Shown here: positions 9,804 through 18,530 of the stretch, one piece after another
Numbering within the stretch: the stretch's first letter is position 1
Layout: each line of letters begins with the position of its first letter
Source: Vibrio sp. MEBiC08052
GTDB taxonomy: Bacteria; Pseudomonadota; Gammaproteobacteria; Enterobacterales; Vibrionaceae
Length of the DNA stretch: 64,000 nt
NCBI RefSeq assembly: GCF_001506075.1
Contig: NZ_KQ947475.1
Coordinates: 2,734,631 to 2,798,630, forward strand
Direction of reading: 5' to 3'
The notes under the pieces: generated by a model
Databases searched by the model: none
What the model was told of the DNA's origin: nothing
Seen by the model: the letters and a program-made list of their open reading frames with translations, nothing else
Translations under genes and position numbers: made by a program

Positions 9804-10130
9804 ATGTTCATTTATAACCGAGAGGTTGCGCTGGAAGATCTTGGGAGTGGCGTATCACGGAAAATCCTCGCCTACAGCGATAACATTATGAGCGTTGAAG
9901 TTCACTTTGAAAAAGGTGCTGTTGGTCCGATGCACAACCACCCCCACGAACAACTCACTTATGTATTGTCCGGTGAATTTGAGTTTACGATTGGTGATGA
10001 AACCAAGATCGTCAAAGCGGGGGATGTTCTTTATAAAGAACCCAATGTTATGCACGGATGTGTCTGTCTCGAACCCGGTGTGTTACTCGATAATTTCACG
10101 CCGATGCGGCAAGATTTCCTCAAATCATAA
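9804..10130 (+). CDS. kdgF: Cupin KdgF, unsaturated uronate linearising enzyme
   Basis: KdgF converts the 4,5-unsaturated galacturonate released by lyases to the linear 5-keto-4-deoxyuronate (DKI). The 108-residue single-domain cupin shows the first metal motif as MHNHPHEQ (two His, one His and one Glu-equivalent region), followed by YVLSGEFEFTIGDE, and the second His in VMHGCVCLEPG. Its length and motif spacing agree with KdgF. It lies between kduD and dhuI with a GAGGG ribosome binding site. The 92-base gap from kduD carries no strong terminator, so cotranscription is likely. Confidence 0.92.
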   Translation: MFIYNREVALEDLGSGVSRKILAYSDNIMSVEVHFEKGAVGPMHNHPHEQLTYVLSGEFEFTIGDETKIVKAGDVLYKEPNVMHGCVCLEPGVLLDNFTPMRQDFLKS

Positions 10131-10166
10131 ATCTATATTGCGGTATTTGACCGCAGGAGCATAAAC

Positions 10167-10808
10167 ATGAAAATCGCATTAATGATGGAAAACAGTCAAG
10201 CGGCTAAAAACGCTGTGGTACTGAATGAGTTGACCCAAGTCGTCACACCACAAGGTGACTCAGTCTACAACGTGGGTATGAGTGACGAAAATGATCACCA
10301 CCTCACCTATATTCACCTTGGCATCATGGCAAGCCTGCTTTTGAATTCAGAAGCCGTAGATTTTGTCGTCGCCGGATGTGGTACAGGTCAGGGGGCGATG
10401 ATGTCACTCAACATTCATCCCGGTGTTGTGTGCGGGTACTGTCTGGAACCATCCGATGCATTTCTGTTCAACCAAATCAACAACGGTAATGCACTCTCAT
10501 TGGCCTTTGCTAAAGGTTATGGCTGGGGAGCAGAACTAAACATTCGTTATATTTTTGAAAAAGCATTCACCACGGGCGAACGTGGACAGGGTTACCCGCT
10601 GGAACGTGCCGCGCCACAAAAACAAAATGCCGGGATCCTCAATCAGGTCAAATCAGCTGTCGTCAAAGATAACTATCTCGATACGTTAAAAGCGATTGAT
10701 CAAGAACTGGTCAAAACAGCGGTGTCAGGACCTCGTTTTCAGGAATGTTTCTTCGACAATTGCAAGAAGCCCGACATTGCAGCATACGTGCGTGACTTGC
10801 TGAAATAG
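10167..10808 (+). CDS. dhuI: RpiB/LacAB-family isomerase, probable DKI isomerase (DhuI type)
   Basis: This 213-residue protein belongs to the RpiB/LacA/LacB sugar-phosphate isomerase fold. It has the signature CGTGQG with the catalytic Cys at residue 71, and GYCLEPSDAFLFNQINNGNAL downstream. A streptococcal member of this family, DhuI, isomerises 4-deoxy-L-threo-5-hexosulose-uronate (DKI) to DKII during glycosaminoglycan use. Here it lies directly after kduD and kdgF, and no kduI is present in the window, so I infer that it supplies the KduI step. The family is certain; the substrate is inferred from context. Confidence 0.82.
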   Translation: MKIALMMENSQAAKNAVVLNELTQVVTPQGDSVYNVGMSDENDHHLTYIHLGIMASLLLNSEAVDFVVAGCGTGQGAMMSLNIHPGVVCGYCLEPSDAFLFNQINNGNALSLAFAKGYGWGAELNIRYIFEKAFTTGERGQGYPLERAAPQKQNAGILNQVKSAVVKDNYLDTLKAIDQELVKTAVSGPRFQECFFDNCKKPDIAAYVRDLLK

Positions 10809-10858
10809 TTTCACTGATCTGATCTACCTACCTAACAAAGATTAAGAATCAGTTACTT

Positions 10859-10886
10859 GTCAGCCTGTTATAGGCTGACTTTTTTC
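10859..10886 (+). terminator. Terminator of the kduD-kdgF-dhuI operon
   Basis: The stem GTCAGCCT/AGGCTGAC with a 5-base loop is followed by a run of seven T. It closes the first pectin operon 50 bases after the dhuI stop. Confidence 0.92.
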
Positions 10887-10981
10887 TTGTGCCGACTCCC
10901 GAAATCAGACATGGCGTGTAAGTTTTGGTGATGTTTCGTGCCAAGCAACCAATAATCAGTCAAAGATCTTAATCACATAAA

Positions 10982-11000
10982 AATAAAACGTTATTTCATT
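10982..11000. promoter_or_regulatory. KdgR operator before kdgK
   Basis: AATAAAACGTTATTTCATT agrees at all 19 positions with the pattern AATRAAAYRNYRTTTYATT, and lies 59 bases before the kdgK start. Confidence 0.85.
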
Positions 11001-11058
11001 TTTAATCAATAATAAATAAAATAGCCTTTTTACCCGGTTGTTATTCTCAGGAGCTTTT

Positions 11059-12015
11059 ATGTTGCCAATAACTCAAGTCGCCATTATTGGTGAGTGTATG
11101 GTTGAATTGCGGCGAGCCAATCATCAGGTTGAACAAGGGTTTGGCGGGGATACACTCAACACCGCAATCTATCTGTCAAGATTAACTCACTCACAGGGGA
11201 TCACCACCGCTTATGTGACAGGATTGGGAAGAGATCCATTCAGTCAAGATATGCTCAACGCATGGCAGCAGGAAGGTATTGATACCAATATGGTTGCTAT
11301 TTCACCTGACAAGTTACCCGGCATTTATGCCATAGAAACCGCAGCAGATGGTGAACGCAGTTTTTACTATTGGCGTAATGACTCAGCAGCAAAATACTGG
11401 TTACGGCAACAGACACCAACCGAACTTGCAGCGCGCTTAGCGCAATATGGTTTAATTTACTTAAGTGGTATCAGTCTGGCAATTCTGCCCGTAGACTGTC
11501 GCGAAATTTTACTTGAGTCGCTTCGCCTCTGTCATCAAGATGGTATTGCCATTGCGTTTGATAATAATTATCGGCCGACCTTGTGGGAGAATGCCGCAGA
11601 AGCCCGACATTGGTATACCCAAGTATTATCCATAACCGATTATGCATTCCTGACCTTTGATGATGAAACCGCGCTTTGGGGCGATACACAAACGTCTCAG
11701 ACACTTGCGCGAACTCAGGGGCTCGGGGTCAAAGAAATCGTCATCAAACAGGGAGGAGATGCCTGCATTGTGACTTGTGATACAGCTCAATGGTCAGTCG
11801 CACCAGCCCCCGTCAGACAGATTGTTGATACAACGGCTGCCGGTGACTCTTTCAGTGCCGGATATCTCGCCGCTCGTCTTCTAGGTAAATCCTGCGAGTT
11901 ATCGGCTCAATCAGCCCACCGGCTTGCCGGGCTAGTCATTCAACATCGTGGTGCGATTATTCCCAAACAAAATATGCCTGAAATTGAGACGCCCGTTGAT
12001 GTGGAAACAAGATAA
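11059..12015 (+). CDS. kdgK: 2-keto-3-deoxygluconate kinase
   Basis: KdgK phosphorylates 2-keto-3-deoxygluconate to KDPG. The 318-residue PfkB/ribokinase-family protein opens with VAIIGECMVELRR, contains the substrate segment GFGGDTLNTAIYLSRL, and ends with the PfkB signature DTTAAGDSFSAGYLAARL (about residue 265), whose Asp is the catalytic base. The ATG at 11059 is preceded by AGGAG at correct spacing; a TTG 21 bases upstream has no such support. It forms an operon with eda (44-base gap). A perfect KdgR box lies upstream. Confidence 0.95.
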   Translation: MLPITQVAIIGECMVELRRANHQVEQGFGGDTLNTAIYLSRLTHSQGITTAYVTGLGRDPFSQDMLNAWQQEGIDTNMVAISPDKLPGIYAIETAADGERSFYYWRNDSAAKYWLRQQTPTELAARLAQYGLIYLSGISLAILPVDCREILLESLRLCHQDGIAIAFDNNYRPTLWENAAEARHWYTQVLSITDYAFLTFDDETALWGDTQTSQTLARTQGLGVKEIVIKQGGDACIVTCDTAQWSVAPAPVRQIVDTTAAGDSFSAGYLAARLLGKSCELSAQSAHRLAGLVIQHRGAIIPKQNMPEIETPVDVETR

Positions 12016-12059
12016 ACACAATTGATCGAATATTCAGTATCGGATAATGAGGAAAAAAG

Positions 12060-12683
12060 ATGAAAACACTCGAACAACAGTTAGAAGCCATCGGCGTCAT
12101 TCCGGTCATCGCGCTGGACGATGCCCAAAAGGCAGTCAAACTGGCACAGGTTCTCATTGAAAATGGCCTGCCTTGTGCTGAAGTCACGTTCAGGACCGCA
12201 CAAGCAGCACAAGCGATTGCCAGTATGCGCGAAGCATATCCAGAGATATTAATCGGGGCAGGAACAGTGCTTACTCCCGCTCAGGTTGACGCAGCAATAG
12301 ATGCGGGTGCAGATTTTATTGTCAGTCCGGGATTTAACCCAACAACCGTCAAATATTGTCAGCAACGACAAATCACCATCATTCCGGGTATCAACACGCC
12401 CAGTCTGGTTGAGCAAGCGATGGAAATGGGGTTGAAAACACTTAAGTTCTTCCCTGCCGAGCCATCAGGTGGTACCGCGATGCTCAAAGCGATGTCAGCG
12501 GTCTATCCGGTACGCTTTATGCCGACGGGAGGCATTAATCCTCAGAATATAAAAAGTTATCTGGGCATTCCAAGCGTACTGGCTTGCGGTGGCACATGGA
12601 TGGTTCCCAATCAACTGATTGAGGAAGAAAAGTGGGATGAGCTGGCAGCTCTCGTCAAGGAAGTTGCGACCATCATTCGCTAA
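12060..12683 (+). CDS. eda: KHG/KDPG aldolase
   Basis: Eda cleaves KDPG to pyruvate and glyceraldehyde-3-phosphate, the last step of the pectin route and of the Entner-Doudoroff path. The 207 residues include the catalytic Glu in LPCAEVTFRTAQ (about residue 43), the phosphate-binding loop region MPTGGIN, and the Schiff-base Lys in LKTLKFFPAE (about residue 130). GAGG precedes the start. It is the second gene of the kdgK-eda operon, and the complex hairpin at 12711-12770 ends it. Confidence 0.96.
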   Translation: MKTLEQQLEAIGVIPVIALDDAQKAVKLAQVLIENGLPCAEVTFRTAQAAQAIASMREAYPEILIGAGTVLTPAQVDAAIDAGADFIVSPGFNPTTVKYCQQRQITIIPGINTPSLVEQAMEMGLKTLKFFPAEPSGGTAMLKAMSAVYPVRFMPTGGINPQNIKSYLGIPSVLACGGTWMVPNQLIEEEKWDELAALVKEVATIIR

Positions 12684-12710
12684 ACCGGCAGTAACATAGC
12701 CATACGAACG

Positions 12711-12770
12711 GCTCTCGCAGAAATCATACCGGAGTAAATCAATCCGGTGTCTTTGGGTGAGAGCTTTTTC
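12711..12770 (+). terminator. Nested hairpin terminator after eda
   Basis: The outer pairing is GGCTCTC with GAGAGC, and the inner hairpin is ACCGG...CCGGT. A TTTTTCTTT tract follows. The long double stem is unusual but should act as a terminator. Confidence 0.65.
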
Positions 12771-12839
12771 TTTAAGCGATGTTCGATAATAATTTTCGAT
12801 CAAAAGTGATCATAAATTAAGTGGCCATAAATAGAGAGG

Positions 12840-14267
12840 CTACGATAGTATTTTTCTACGATAGACGGTTAACCAGCCCTGAGTCACCATGCGGTAGAAA
12901 TAGATAACACCACGAATCCACCAATCTGCATACATCCCGAGCCAGACACCATAGATATTCATTTCCAGCGTGATCCCGAGAATATACCCCAGCATCATTC
13001 GTCCGCCCCACATACTGACAATCGCTACCCACATACAGAAAGTTACATCCTTCGCCCCTTTAAATGCAGCGGGTAAGACAAAAGAAGCGCCCCAAACAGG
13101 CGTCATCAGAGCATTGATCAACAACAGATTGGTCACAACGCCGACTACATCATCATCCGAGAGATAAAAACGGGCAACCGTCTCCGCCATTGGCACAATC
13201 AGTACCGCAAACAGCGTCAGTAATCCGGTTGCAAGCCAGAAGATCAACTTCATTTCTTGGTACGCCACATTCGGTTTATGTTGTCCCAAACGTTTACCAA
13301 TTAACACTGTCGATGTCATTGCCAGTGTATTTCCCGGAATATTTAACAAGAGTAATACCGAGAAGGTCACAACATTACCTGCCATCGCGACCGTTCCCAT
13401 CCCTGCAACCATGATCTGCGTGATCAGCTTCCCCAGATTAAACATCAACGACTCAATACTGGAAGGAATACCGATGGCCAGAATCTCCACCAGCGTTTCC
13501 CGCTGGAAAGGGCGGAAATATCGCTGTAACTGAATTTTTAAAGTTGTATTGCGGATCAGACAAATCACGATAAGCACAGCGCCGACCCAACGGGCGGCAA
13601 TAATCCCGATACCAGAGCCAACCAACCCCAAACCGCTCCAGCTGCCGGGAAAAAGTTCATCAACCCCATAGATCAACGGATAACTGAATGCAACATTCAG
13701 CAGGTTCATCATGATATTACTCAACGCAGGCAAACGAGAGTTTCCGACGGCTCGCAACACCCCGCTGCCAGCCAATGTAATCGCTAAGGCCGGGTAACTG
13801 AAAACAATAAGCTGAAGATAAAGCTCGCTCAAATCAATCACCTGAACCGTTGCTCCATAGGCGACCACAGACAAAATCGGTGCCACCAAGTAATAGATGA
13901 GCAGTAAGGCGAACAGGCTCATCAAGACACTCAATGACATCACCTGACTCGCGCAGGCCTGTGCTTTTTCCCGATCCGAACGCCCAAAAGCTTGTGCGAT
14001 CACCACCGAGCCACCCAGCGCAATCGCAGACAGCAATGAGATAACAACCCAAGTGATACTATCCGTAATACCAACCGCAGCCGTCTCTTGCGCACCAAGT
14101 CGGCTCACCAGAATCGTACTGATGATGCCCATCATGACCACACAAGTCAGTTCAATAAAAATCGGCCAGGCAAATGGCCAAATATCATGTTGGAATAATA
14201 CGCGATGCCGCTGACGTAACCCAAAGCGCCTGCCGAGAGTCGTATTGATCACAGAGAAAGGTTTCAT
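12840..14267 (-). CDS. MATE-family multidrug/solute efflux transporter
   Basis: This 475-residue integral membrane protein of the MATE (MatE) family should use a Na+ or H+ gradient for export. About 12 hydrophobic segments form two halves. The N-terminal half has WPIFIELTCVVMMGIISTILVSRLG and the usual AVGITDS; GSGVLRAVGNSR lies after helix 5-6. Its ATG follows the stop of the PL2 lyase gene with no gap, so the two are surely cotranscribed and probably translationally coupled. That link suggests a role in pectin use, such as export of a toxic or overflow metabolite. The substrate cannot be read from sequence. Confidence 0.88.
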   Translation of the reverse strand: MKPFSVINTTLGRRFGLRQRHRVLFQHDIWPFAWPIFIELTCVVMMGIISTILVSRLGAQETAAVGITDSITWVVISLLSAIALGGSVVIAQAFGRSDREKAQACASQVMSLSVLMSLFALLLIYYLVAPILSVVAYGATVQVIDLSELYLQLIVFSYPALAITLAGSGVLRAVGNSRLPALSNIMMNLLNVAFSYPLIYGVDELFPGSWSGLGLVGSGIGIIAARWVGAVLIVICLIRNTTLKIQLQRYFRPFQRETLVEILAIGIPSSIESLMFNLGKLITQIMVAGMGTVAMAGNVVTFSVLLLLNIPGNTLAMTSTVLIGKRLGQHKPNVAYQEMKLIFWLATGLLTLFAVLIVPMAETVARFYLSDDDVVGVVTNLLLINALMTPVWGASFVLPAAFKGAKDVTFCMWVAIVSMWGGRMMLGYILGITLEMNIYGVWLGMYADWWIRGVIYFYRMVTQGWLTVYRRKILS

Positions 14268-15938
14268 TCACTCAGCCGGTCCCGTTGACATCGCCATCTC
14301 AGGATAAGGCTGCTCATAAATGATATCGCGGTCGTACACCACTTTGATCTCTCCGGCAATACGCTGTTCACCGTGTAAATACCCACCAGTGGAAAATAAT
14401 GGCGGGAGCTGCGCATAACACTGTTGGTATGCAGCTTCTATCGCCACTAAAGCATAAGGAAGCGGGTCATCGAGTCGCGCATTTTCCTGTTGAGGATGGG
14501 CAATAAACAATCCACTCTCCGCGTGATAATGGCGTGCCAATAAATTCTCCGCCACGACATCTGCCAAACGCAACACTTCAGGTTCGGGATGATATTGATT
14601 CAGCTCTAACAACGCAAAAATCAGATAAGCCGATGTACATGAGGTTGTTTGGGCGAGACGGATGGGAACCAGCGTTACGGGATCAAGCGCTCCTAATTTG
14701 AATCGCGCAAACATGCGACTCACCAGTTGGCATAATTCATGATCCCCCGTCAACAATGCAGCTTTCATCAACGGGAATAAATATGCAGGATCAGCGGGTT
14801 GTCGCGACAACGTAGTGCCTTTATCACCATAGTAGCCATCCCGGACAAAGGTATACCCTGTCATATCTTGTCCGCTATTCCACATCGGGATCATTTGGTT
14901 GTCTTGTTCATCCCAGGCATAGTGAAAATAAGCTTTTAGCCCGTCGGCTATCCACTCAAGCCATTGCCGGTCACCGACTTGCTCCGCACAAGCCATCATC
15001 GCCAGCGGATTATCCATGATTAACGGCCAACAGTCCCGAAACAGTACATTGGCTTCACGGGCGATCGCACCAAACTCAGGGCCAAACTGACGAGCCGCCC
15101 GATCTCCAAACCAAGAGTAAGTTAAACGGTCATCGTCCGGGACAGGTTCACGCTGTCGCGGAGAAGAAAACTGGTAAACCGGCATTCCCGTCTCTGGGTG
15201 ACGTGCCAAAACAAACTGATGATATAAATGTTTCGCCCAGTTTAAAGCATCTTGATCACCGGTATAACGATAGTAATGGACAGCCGCATAGATCAAATCG
15301 GTTGACGCATTAACAAAGGTTAAACCAACTGTTTCCGGCAGTTGTGGCCATTGGCGCGGATCCACCACCGGCTCAGGGGAGTACTGTTGAAAGATATTTG
15401 CAAGAAACGGTTGTCCATACTCACCATGCCGGGTGAGATCCAGTTTTTGCCAATCGGTCACATGAGCAGCCCAGAATCCTCGCAGATAACACTCCGTCAC
15501 CTCGGGGCGAATTTGGTGTAGCAGATCATAATAAGGAAAATGATGCTTCAGCTCATGCACCCGAGCTTTACTCTCCGGCCCTTCCGGATGACCTGAATTG
15601 AGATCAACAAACAGATGTCCGCCCCAGTAAAATAATCCACTGCGCTGATCAACATAATGTTCCAGAAAATAGGCCGTCGTCTCTTGTGCCTGACGCAAAA
15701 AAGCGCCGTCTCCTGTCACAATACTAATTGCCGTCAATCCACGCATCAGGTTTTGCTGGCTGGCAAAGTTACTCATGGCAACGCGCCGGCCATCCGGATA
15801 AGTCCAGCAAACCGGCTCCCCGGATGTCACACAAAGACCATCAGCCAACAGTGGAGAAATATCAGCATGCGCCAATTTTAGCGCCTGTCGATAAAAACGA
15901 GTCACGATAGCCAGCCGCGAGTACCGAGATGCAGACAT
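14268..15938 (-). CDS. pelW: Family PL2 (exo)polygalacturonate lyase, PelW-like
   Basis: PelW is a cytoplasmic exo-acting pectate lyase of family PL2 that shortens imported oligogalacturonates to unsaturated digalacturonate. The 556-residue protein has no signal peptide, starts MSASRYSRLAIVTRFYRQAL, and carries the family blocks GGHLFVDLNSG, ELKHHFPYYDLLH and YSWFGDRAARQFGPEFG. The ATG at 15938 is chosen because GGAGG lies six bases upstream; an upstream ATG (15956) overlaps that ribosome binding site. The gene follows togMNAB as in Dickeya and abuts the MATE gene. Confidence 0.92.
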   Translation of the reverse strand: MSASRYSRLAIVTRFYRQALKLAHADISPLLADGLCVTSGEPVCWTYPDGRRVAMSNFASQQNLMRGLTAISIVTGDGAFLRQAQETTAYFLEHYVDQRSGLFYWGGHLFVDLNSGHPEGPESKARVHELKHHFPYYDLLHQIRPEVTECYLRGFWAAHVTDWQKLDLTRHGEYGQPFLANIFQQYSPEPVVDPRQWPQLPETVGLTFVNASTDLIYAAVHYYRYTGDQDALNWAKHLYHQFVLARHPETGMPVYQFSSPRQREPVPDDDRLTYSWFGDRAARQFGPEFGAIAREANVLFRDCWPLIMDNPLAMMACAEQVGDRQWLEWIADGLKAYFHYAWDEQDNQMIPMWNSGQDMTGYTFVRDGYYGDKGTTLSRQPADPAYLFPLMKAALLTGDHELCQLVSRMFARFKLGALDPVTLVPIRLAQTTSCTSAYLIFALLELNQYHPEPEVLRLADVVAENLLARHYHAESGLFIAHPQQENARLDDPLPYALVAIEAAYQQCYAQLPPLFSTGGYLHGEQRIAGEIKVVYDRDIIYEQPYPEMAMSTGPAE

Positions 15939-15965
15939 GCAAACCCTCCAATGCAAAATAGATAT

Positions 15966-15983
15966 AGCCCCGAGACCGGGGCT
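15966..15983 (-). repeat. Intercistronic hairpin between togB and pelW
   Basis: GCCCCG and CGGGGC form a perfect 6-bp GC stem with a 4-base loop. On the minus strand no T run follows, so it may stabilise the upstream togB mRNA end or reduce read-through into pelW rather than fully terminate. Confidence 0.6.
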
Positions 15984-16046
15984 TTTATCGAATGGCCAGA
16001 AAAAGTAAAAAGCACGGTAATCAATCAGGTAAACAGAATGATGAGG

Positions 16047-17327
16047 TTAATCAGCAATCCGTTTTAACACTCGGTTGCCACGACGCAAAAAGTTTTTGGC
16101 AGCGCCTTCTACATCAGTCTGACCATAATCCAGTTGCTGCATTGACTCTGCAAATAACTCCAGCAATTGTGCATTATCCGTATAAGGCGTCGGAATAATG
16201 TGCTTCGGCAATTGCTGTGCTAAACGATAGCCTTGATAAGACAAGCTCTTATCATCAATCTGACCATCATCCTGTAAGGTTTTAAATCCAGCCAAACTGA
16301 TCGGCATTCCTCGTGCCAACCCCATGGCTTTCACCCCAGCCGGCTCATTGAGCAAGAAATCAACTAACAAAGCAGCTTCTTTCGGGTGTTTGGTATTGCG
16401 CCCGATAGAAAACATCATCGAAGGTCTTGCCAACAATCCCGAGTCCGTCGCCCCATCGAGCATCGGATAGGGTCCAAGCTCCAGAGTCATTGGTGGCGCT
16501 AAATTAGCCGCATATTTACCAATCGCGGTATCCCACATATACAACCCGCCAAAACGACCATCGATCCACGGACGCATTTCGTACATGTTCCCTTTTCCGT
16601 AAGAAGCAAACTCTTTGGTTGACGGGAAAAGATGACTTTTTACCTGATCGACGTAAAGCTGGAAGAACTGTGCCATTTCTTCTTGGTTAAAATTGATCAG
16701 ATTGGTGTCATGATTGATGATATCTTTGCCATACTTCTGGATAAAATAAGAGCGGTTCATGGCAAAAACATCACGCGCTTCAATCACCAACGGATAATAA
16801 TCATCACCGAGCTTTTCTTTGAAAACCGGTCCGACTTTCATCAGTTCATCCCATGAGCGCGGATAACCGACGCCAGCTTTCATCCATATATTTCGATTAT
16901 AAAAGAACACGCGGGAGGTCATACTGACCGGCAACCCATTCAGTTTACCGTCAATTGTCGTCAAACCGAGCGCACCGGGAAAATTAAATAAATGTAACGT
17001 CTCAGCTTGGGCATTCATGTCATAAAAACCCTGACCATCCCGGGAAAAAATCGGCATCCAGTTCCAGTTGGTCTGCATAACATCCGGTTCAGTATTGCCC
17101 GCAATTTGTGTAGTCAGACGGGACAAATGCCCATCCCAGCCGGTATATTCGCCTTTGACTTTAATATCAGGATATTTTTCCTGAAATTTTTCCAACGCTT
17201 GCAGTGTGGCTTGGTGACGGTTATTCCCCCCCCACCATGACATTCGCAGTTCTGTTTGAGCCTGTACAGCCACAGAAGCGGTTGTAATCACAGCAGAAAT
17301 CAGTGTAGTCAGTACCTTTCTATTCAT
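16047..17327 (-). CDS. togB: Oligogalacturonide-binding protein of the Tog ABC importer
   Basis: TogB is the periplasmic solute-binding component of the TogMNAB importer for oligogalacturonides. The 426 residues start with a Sec signal peptide (about 1-23, ending SVAVQAQ). The mature part begins with the family 1 binding-protein pattern ELRMSWWGGNNRHQATLQAL, and residues NTEPDVMQTNWNW follow. The AAALLVDFLLNEPAGVKAMG segment near residue 320 is typical of sugar-binding proteins. It is the last tog gene, 38 bases after togA. Confidence 0.92.
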   Translation of the reverse strand: MNRKVLTTLISAVITTASVAVQAQTELRMSWWGGNNRHQATLQALEKFQEKYPDIKVKGEYTGWDGHLSRLTTQIAGNTEPDVMQTNWNWMPIFSRDGQGFYDMNAQAETLHLFNFPGALGLTTIDGKLNGLPVSMTSRVFFYNRNIWMKAGVGYPRSWDELMKVGPVFKEKLGDDYYPLVIEARDVFAMNRSYFIQKYGKDIINHDTNLINFNQEEMAQFFQLYVDQVKSHLFPSTKEFASYGKGNMYEMRPWIDGRFGGLYMWDTAIGKYAANLAPPMTLELGPYPMLDGATDSGLLARPSMMFSIGRNTKHPKEAALLVDFLLNEPAGVKAMGLARGMPISLAGFKTLQDDGQIDDKSLSYQGYRLAQQLPKHIIPTPYTDNAQLLELFAESMQQLDYGQTDVEGAAKNFLRRGNRVLKRIAD

Positions 17328-17365
17328 GGATTAGTCTCCAAATAAGTTTATTGTTGTTCTCCAAT

Positions 17366-18511
17366 TTATTTATTGTTTTGTATTGAGATATTCTTTTCTG
17401 TCTCCTTGTCGAAGATGTGTGCTTTATTCATATCCACAACAAACATCACCTCTTTCCTTAATTCCATGTTGAGCTTATCGCGGACATCATCGATCGGAAT
17501 TCTGGCAATAAAATCATACTGCCCGACTCGGAAATGGACATAGACTTCATGCCCCATATTCTCCATACGAATCACATCCCCGATGATGGTTTGTTGCCCG
17601 ACATCCGGCTCCGTCAGCGCAAGTGTGATGCTATCAGGACGAATCCCCAACACGGTTTTTTGATACCCGTGACTGCGGATTGTGGCCGCCTTATGCGGGG
17701 GCAGCTGTAAAATTTGATCACCTAACAGGGCGGCCATACCACCGTCCTGTTCAGAAAGAATGACATCGCACATATTCATCTCCGGTGCACCGATAAATCC
17801 GGCCACGAACATATTGACCGGGTTGTTATACAGTTCATCCGGTGTATCAACTTGCATGATCTCCCCCTGCTTCATGACGCAAATGCGATCACCCATCGTC
17901 ATCGCTTCAGTTTGATCGTGAGTAACATACACCGCTGTTGCCGGATGATTTTCACGCTTCAGATGGCGATGCAGGTCAGTGATCCGAACCCGCATCGATG
18001 CACGTAGCTTGGCATCCAGGTTCGATAGGGGTTCATCGAACAGAAAAACCTCGGGTTTTTTGACAATCGCCCGTCCGACAGCAACCCGTTGTGCCTGCCC
18101 ACCGGACAACTGTCTTGGCAAACGATCAAGTAGTTCCTCGATCTCAAGAATATTTGCAGCTTCTTCAACACGCTGGTCAATTTCATGCTTGGGTAGTTTT
18201 TGCAGTTTCAGACCAAACCCCAGATTTTCCCGCACCGTCATATGCGGATACAACGCATAATTCTGGAAGACCATCGCAATCCCCCGATCTTTCGGGGCCA
18301 GATTATTGACGACTTGTCCCCCAATCACGATTTCGCCACCGCTCACATTTTCCAAACCGGCAAGCATACGTAATGTGGTCGATTTGGCACAGCCAGAGGG
18401 ACCGACAATCACCATAAACTCACCGTCATGAATGGTTAAATCAACACCATGGACTGCTTTAAAACCGTTCGAGTAGACTTTCTCTAATTTGTTAAACTTC
18501 ACTTCCGCCAT
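17366..18511 (-). CDS. togA: ATPase subunit of the Tog oligogalacturonide importer
   Basis: This is the nucleotide-binding protein of the carbohydrate (CUT1/MalK-type) ABC importer. The 381 residues show Walker A GPSGCAKSTT (about residue 37), the Q-loop VFQNYALYPHMTV, the signature LSGGQAQRVAVGRAIV, Walker B VFLFDEPLSNLDAKLR and the switch His in VYVTHDQTEAMT. A C-terminal TOBE/OB regulatory domain runs from about 240. It lies between togN and togB with short gaps. Confidence 0.95.
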   Translation of the reverse strand: MAEVKFNKLEKVYSNGFKAVHGVDLTIHDGEFMVIVGPSGCAKSTTLRMLAGLENVSGGEIVIGGQVVNNLAPKDRGIAMVFQNYALYPHMTVRENLGFGLKLQKLPKHEIDQRVEEAANILEIEELLDRLPRQLSGGQAQRVAVGRAIVKKPEVFLFDEPLSNLDAKLRASMRVRITDLHRHLKRENHPATAVYVTHDQTEAMTMGDRICVMKQGEIMQVDTPDELYNNPVNMFVAGFIGAPEMNMCDVILSEQDGGMAALLGDQILQLPPHKAATIRSHGYQKTVLGIRPDSITLALTEPDVGQQTIIGDVIRMENMGHEVYVHFRVGQYDFIARIPIDDVRDKLNMELRKEVMFVVDMNKAHIFDKETEKNISIQNNK

Positions 18512-18530
18512 TGTGATTACTCCTCAGAAT

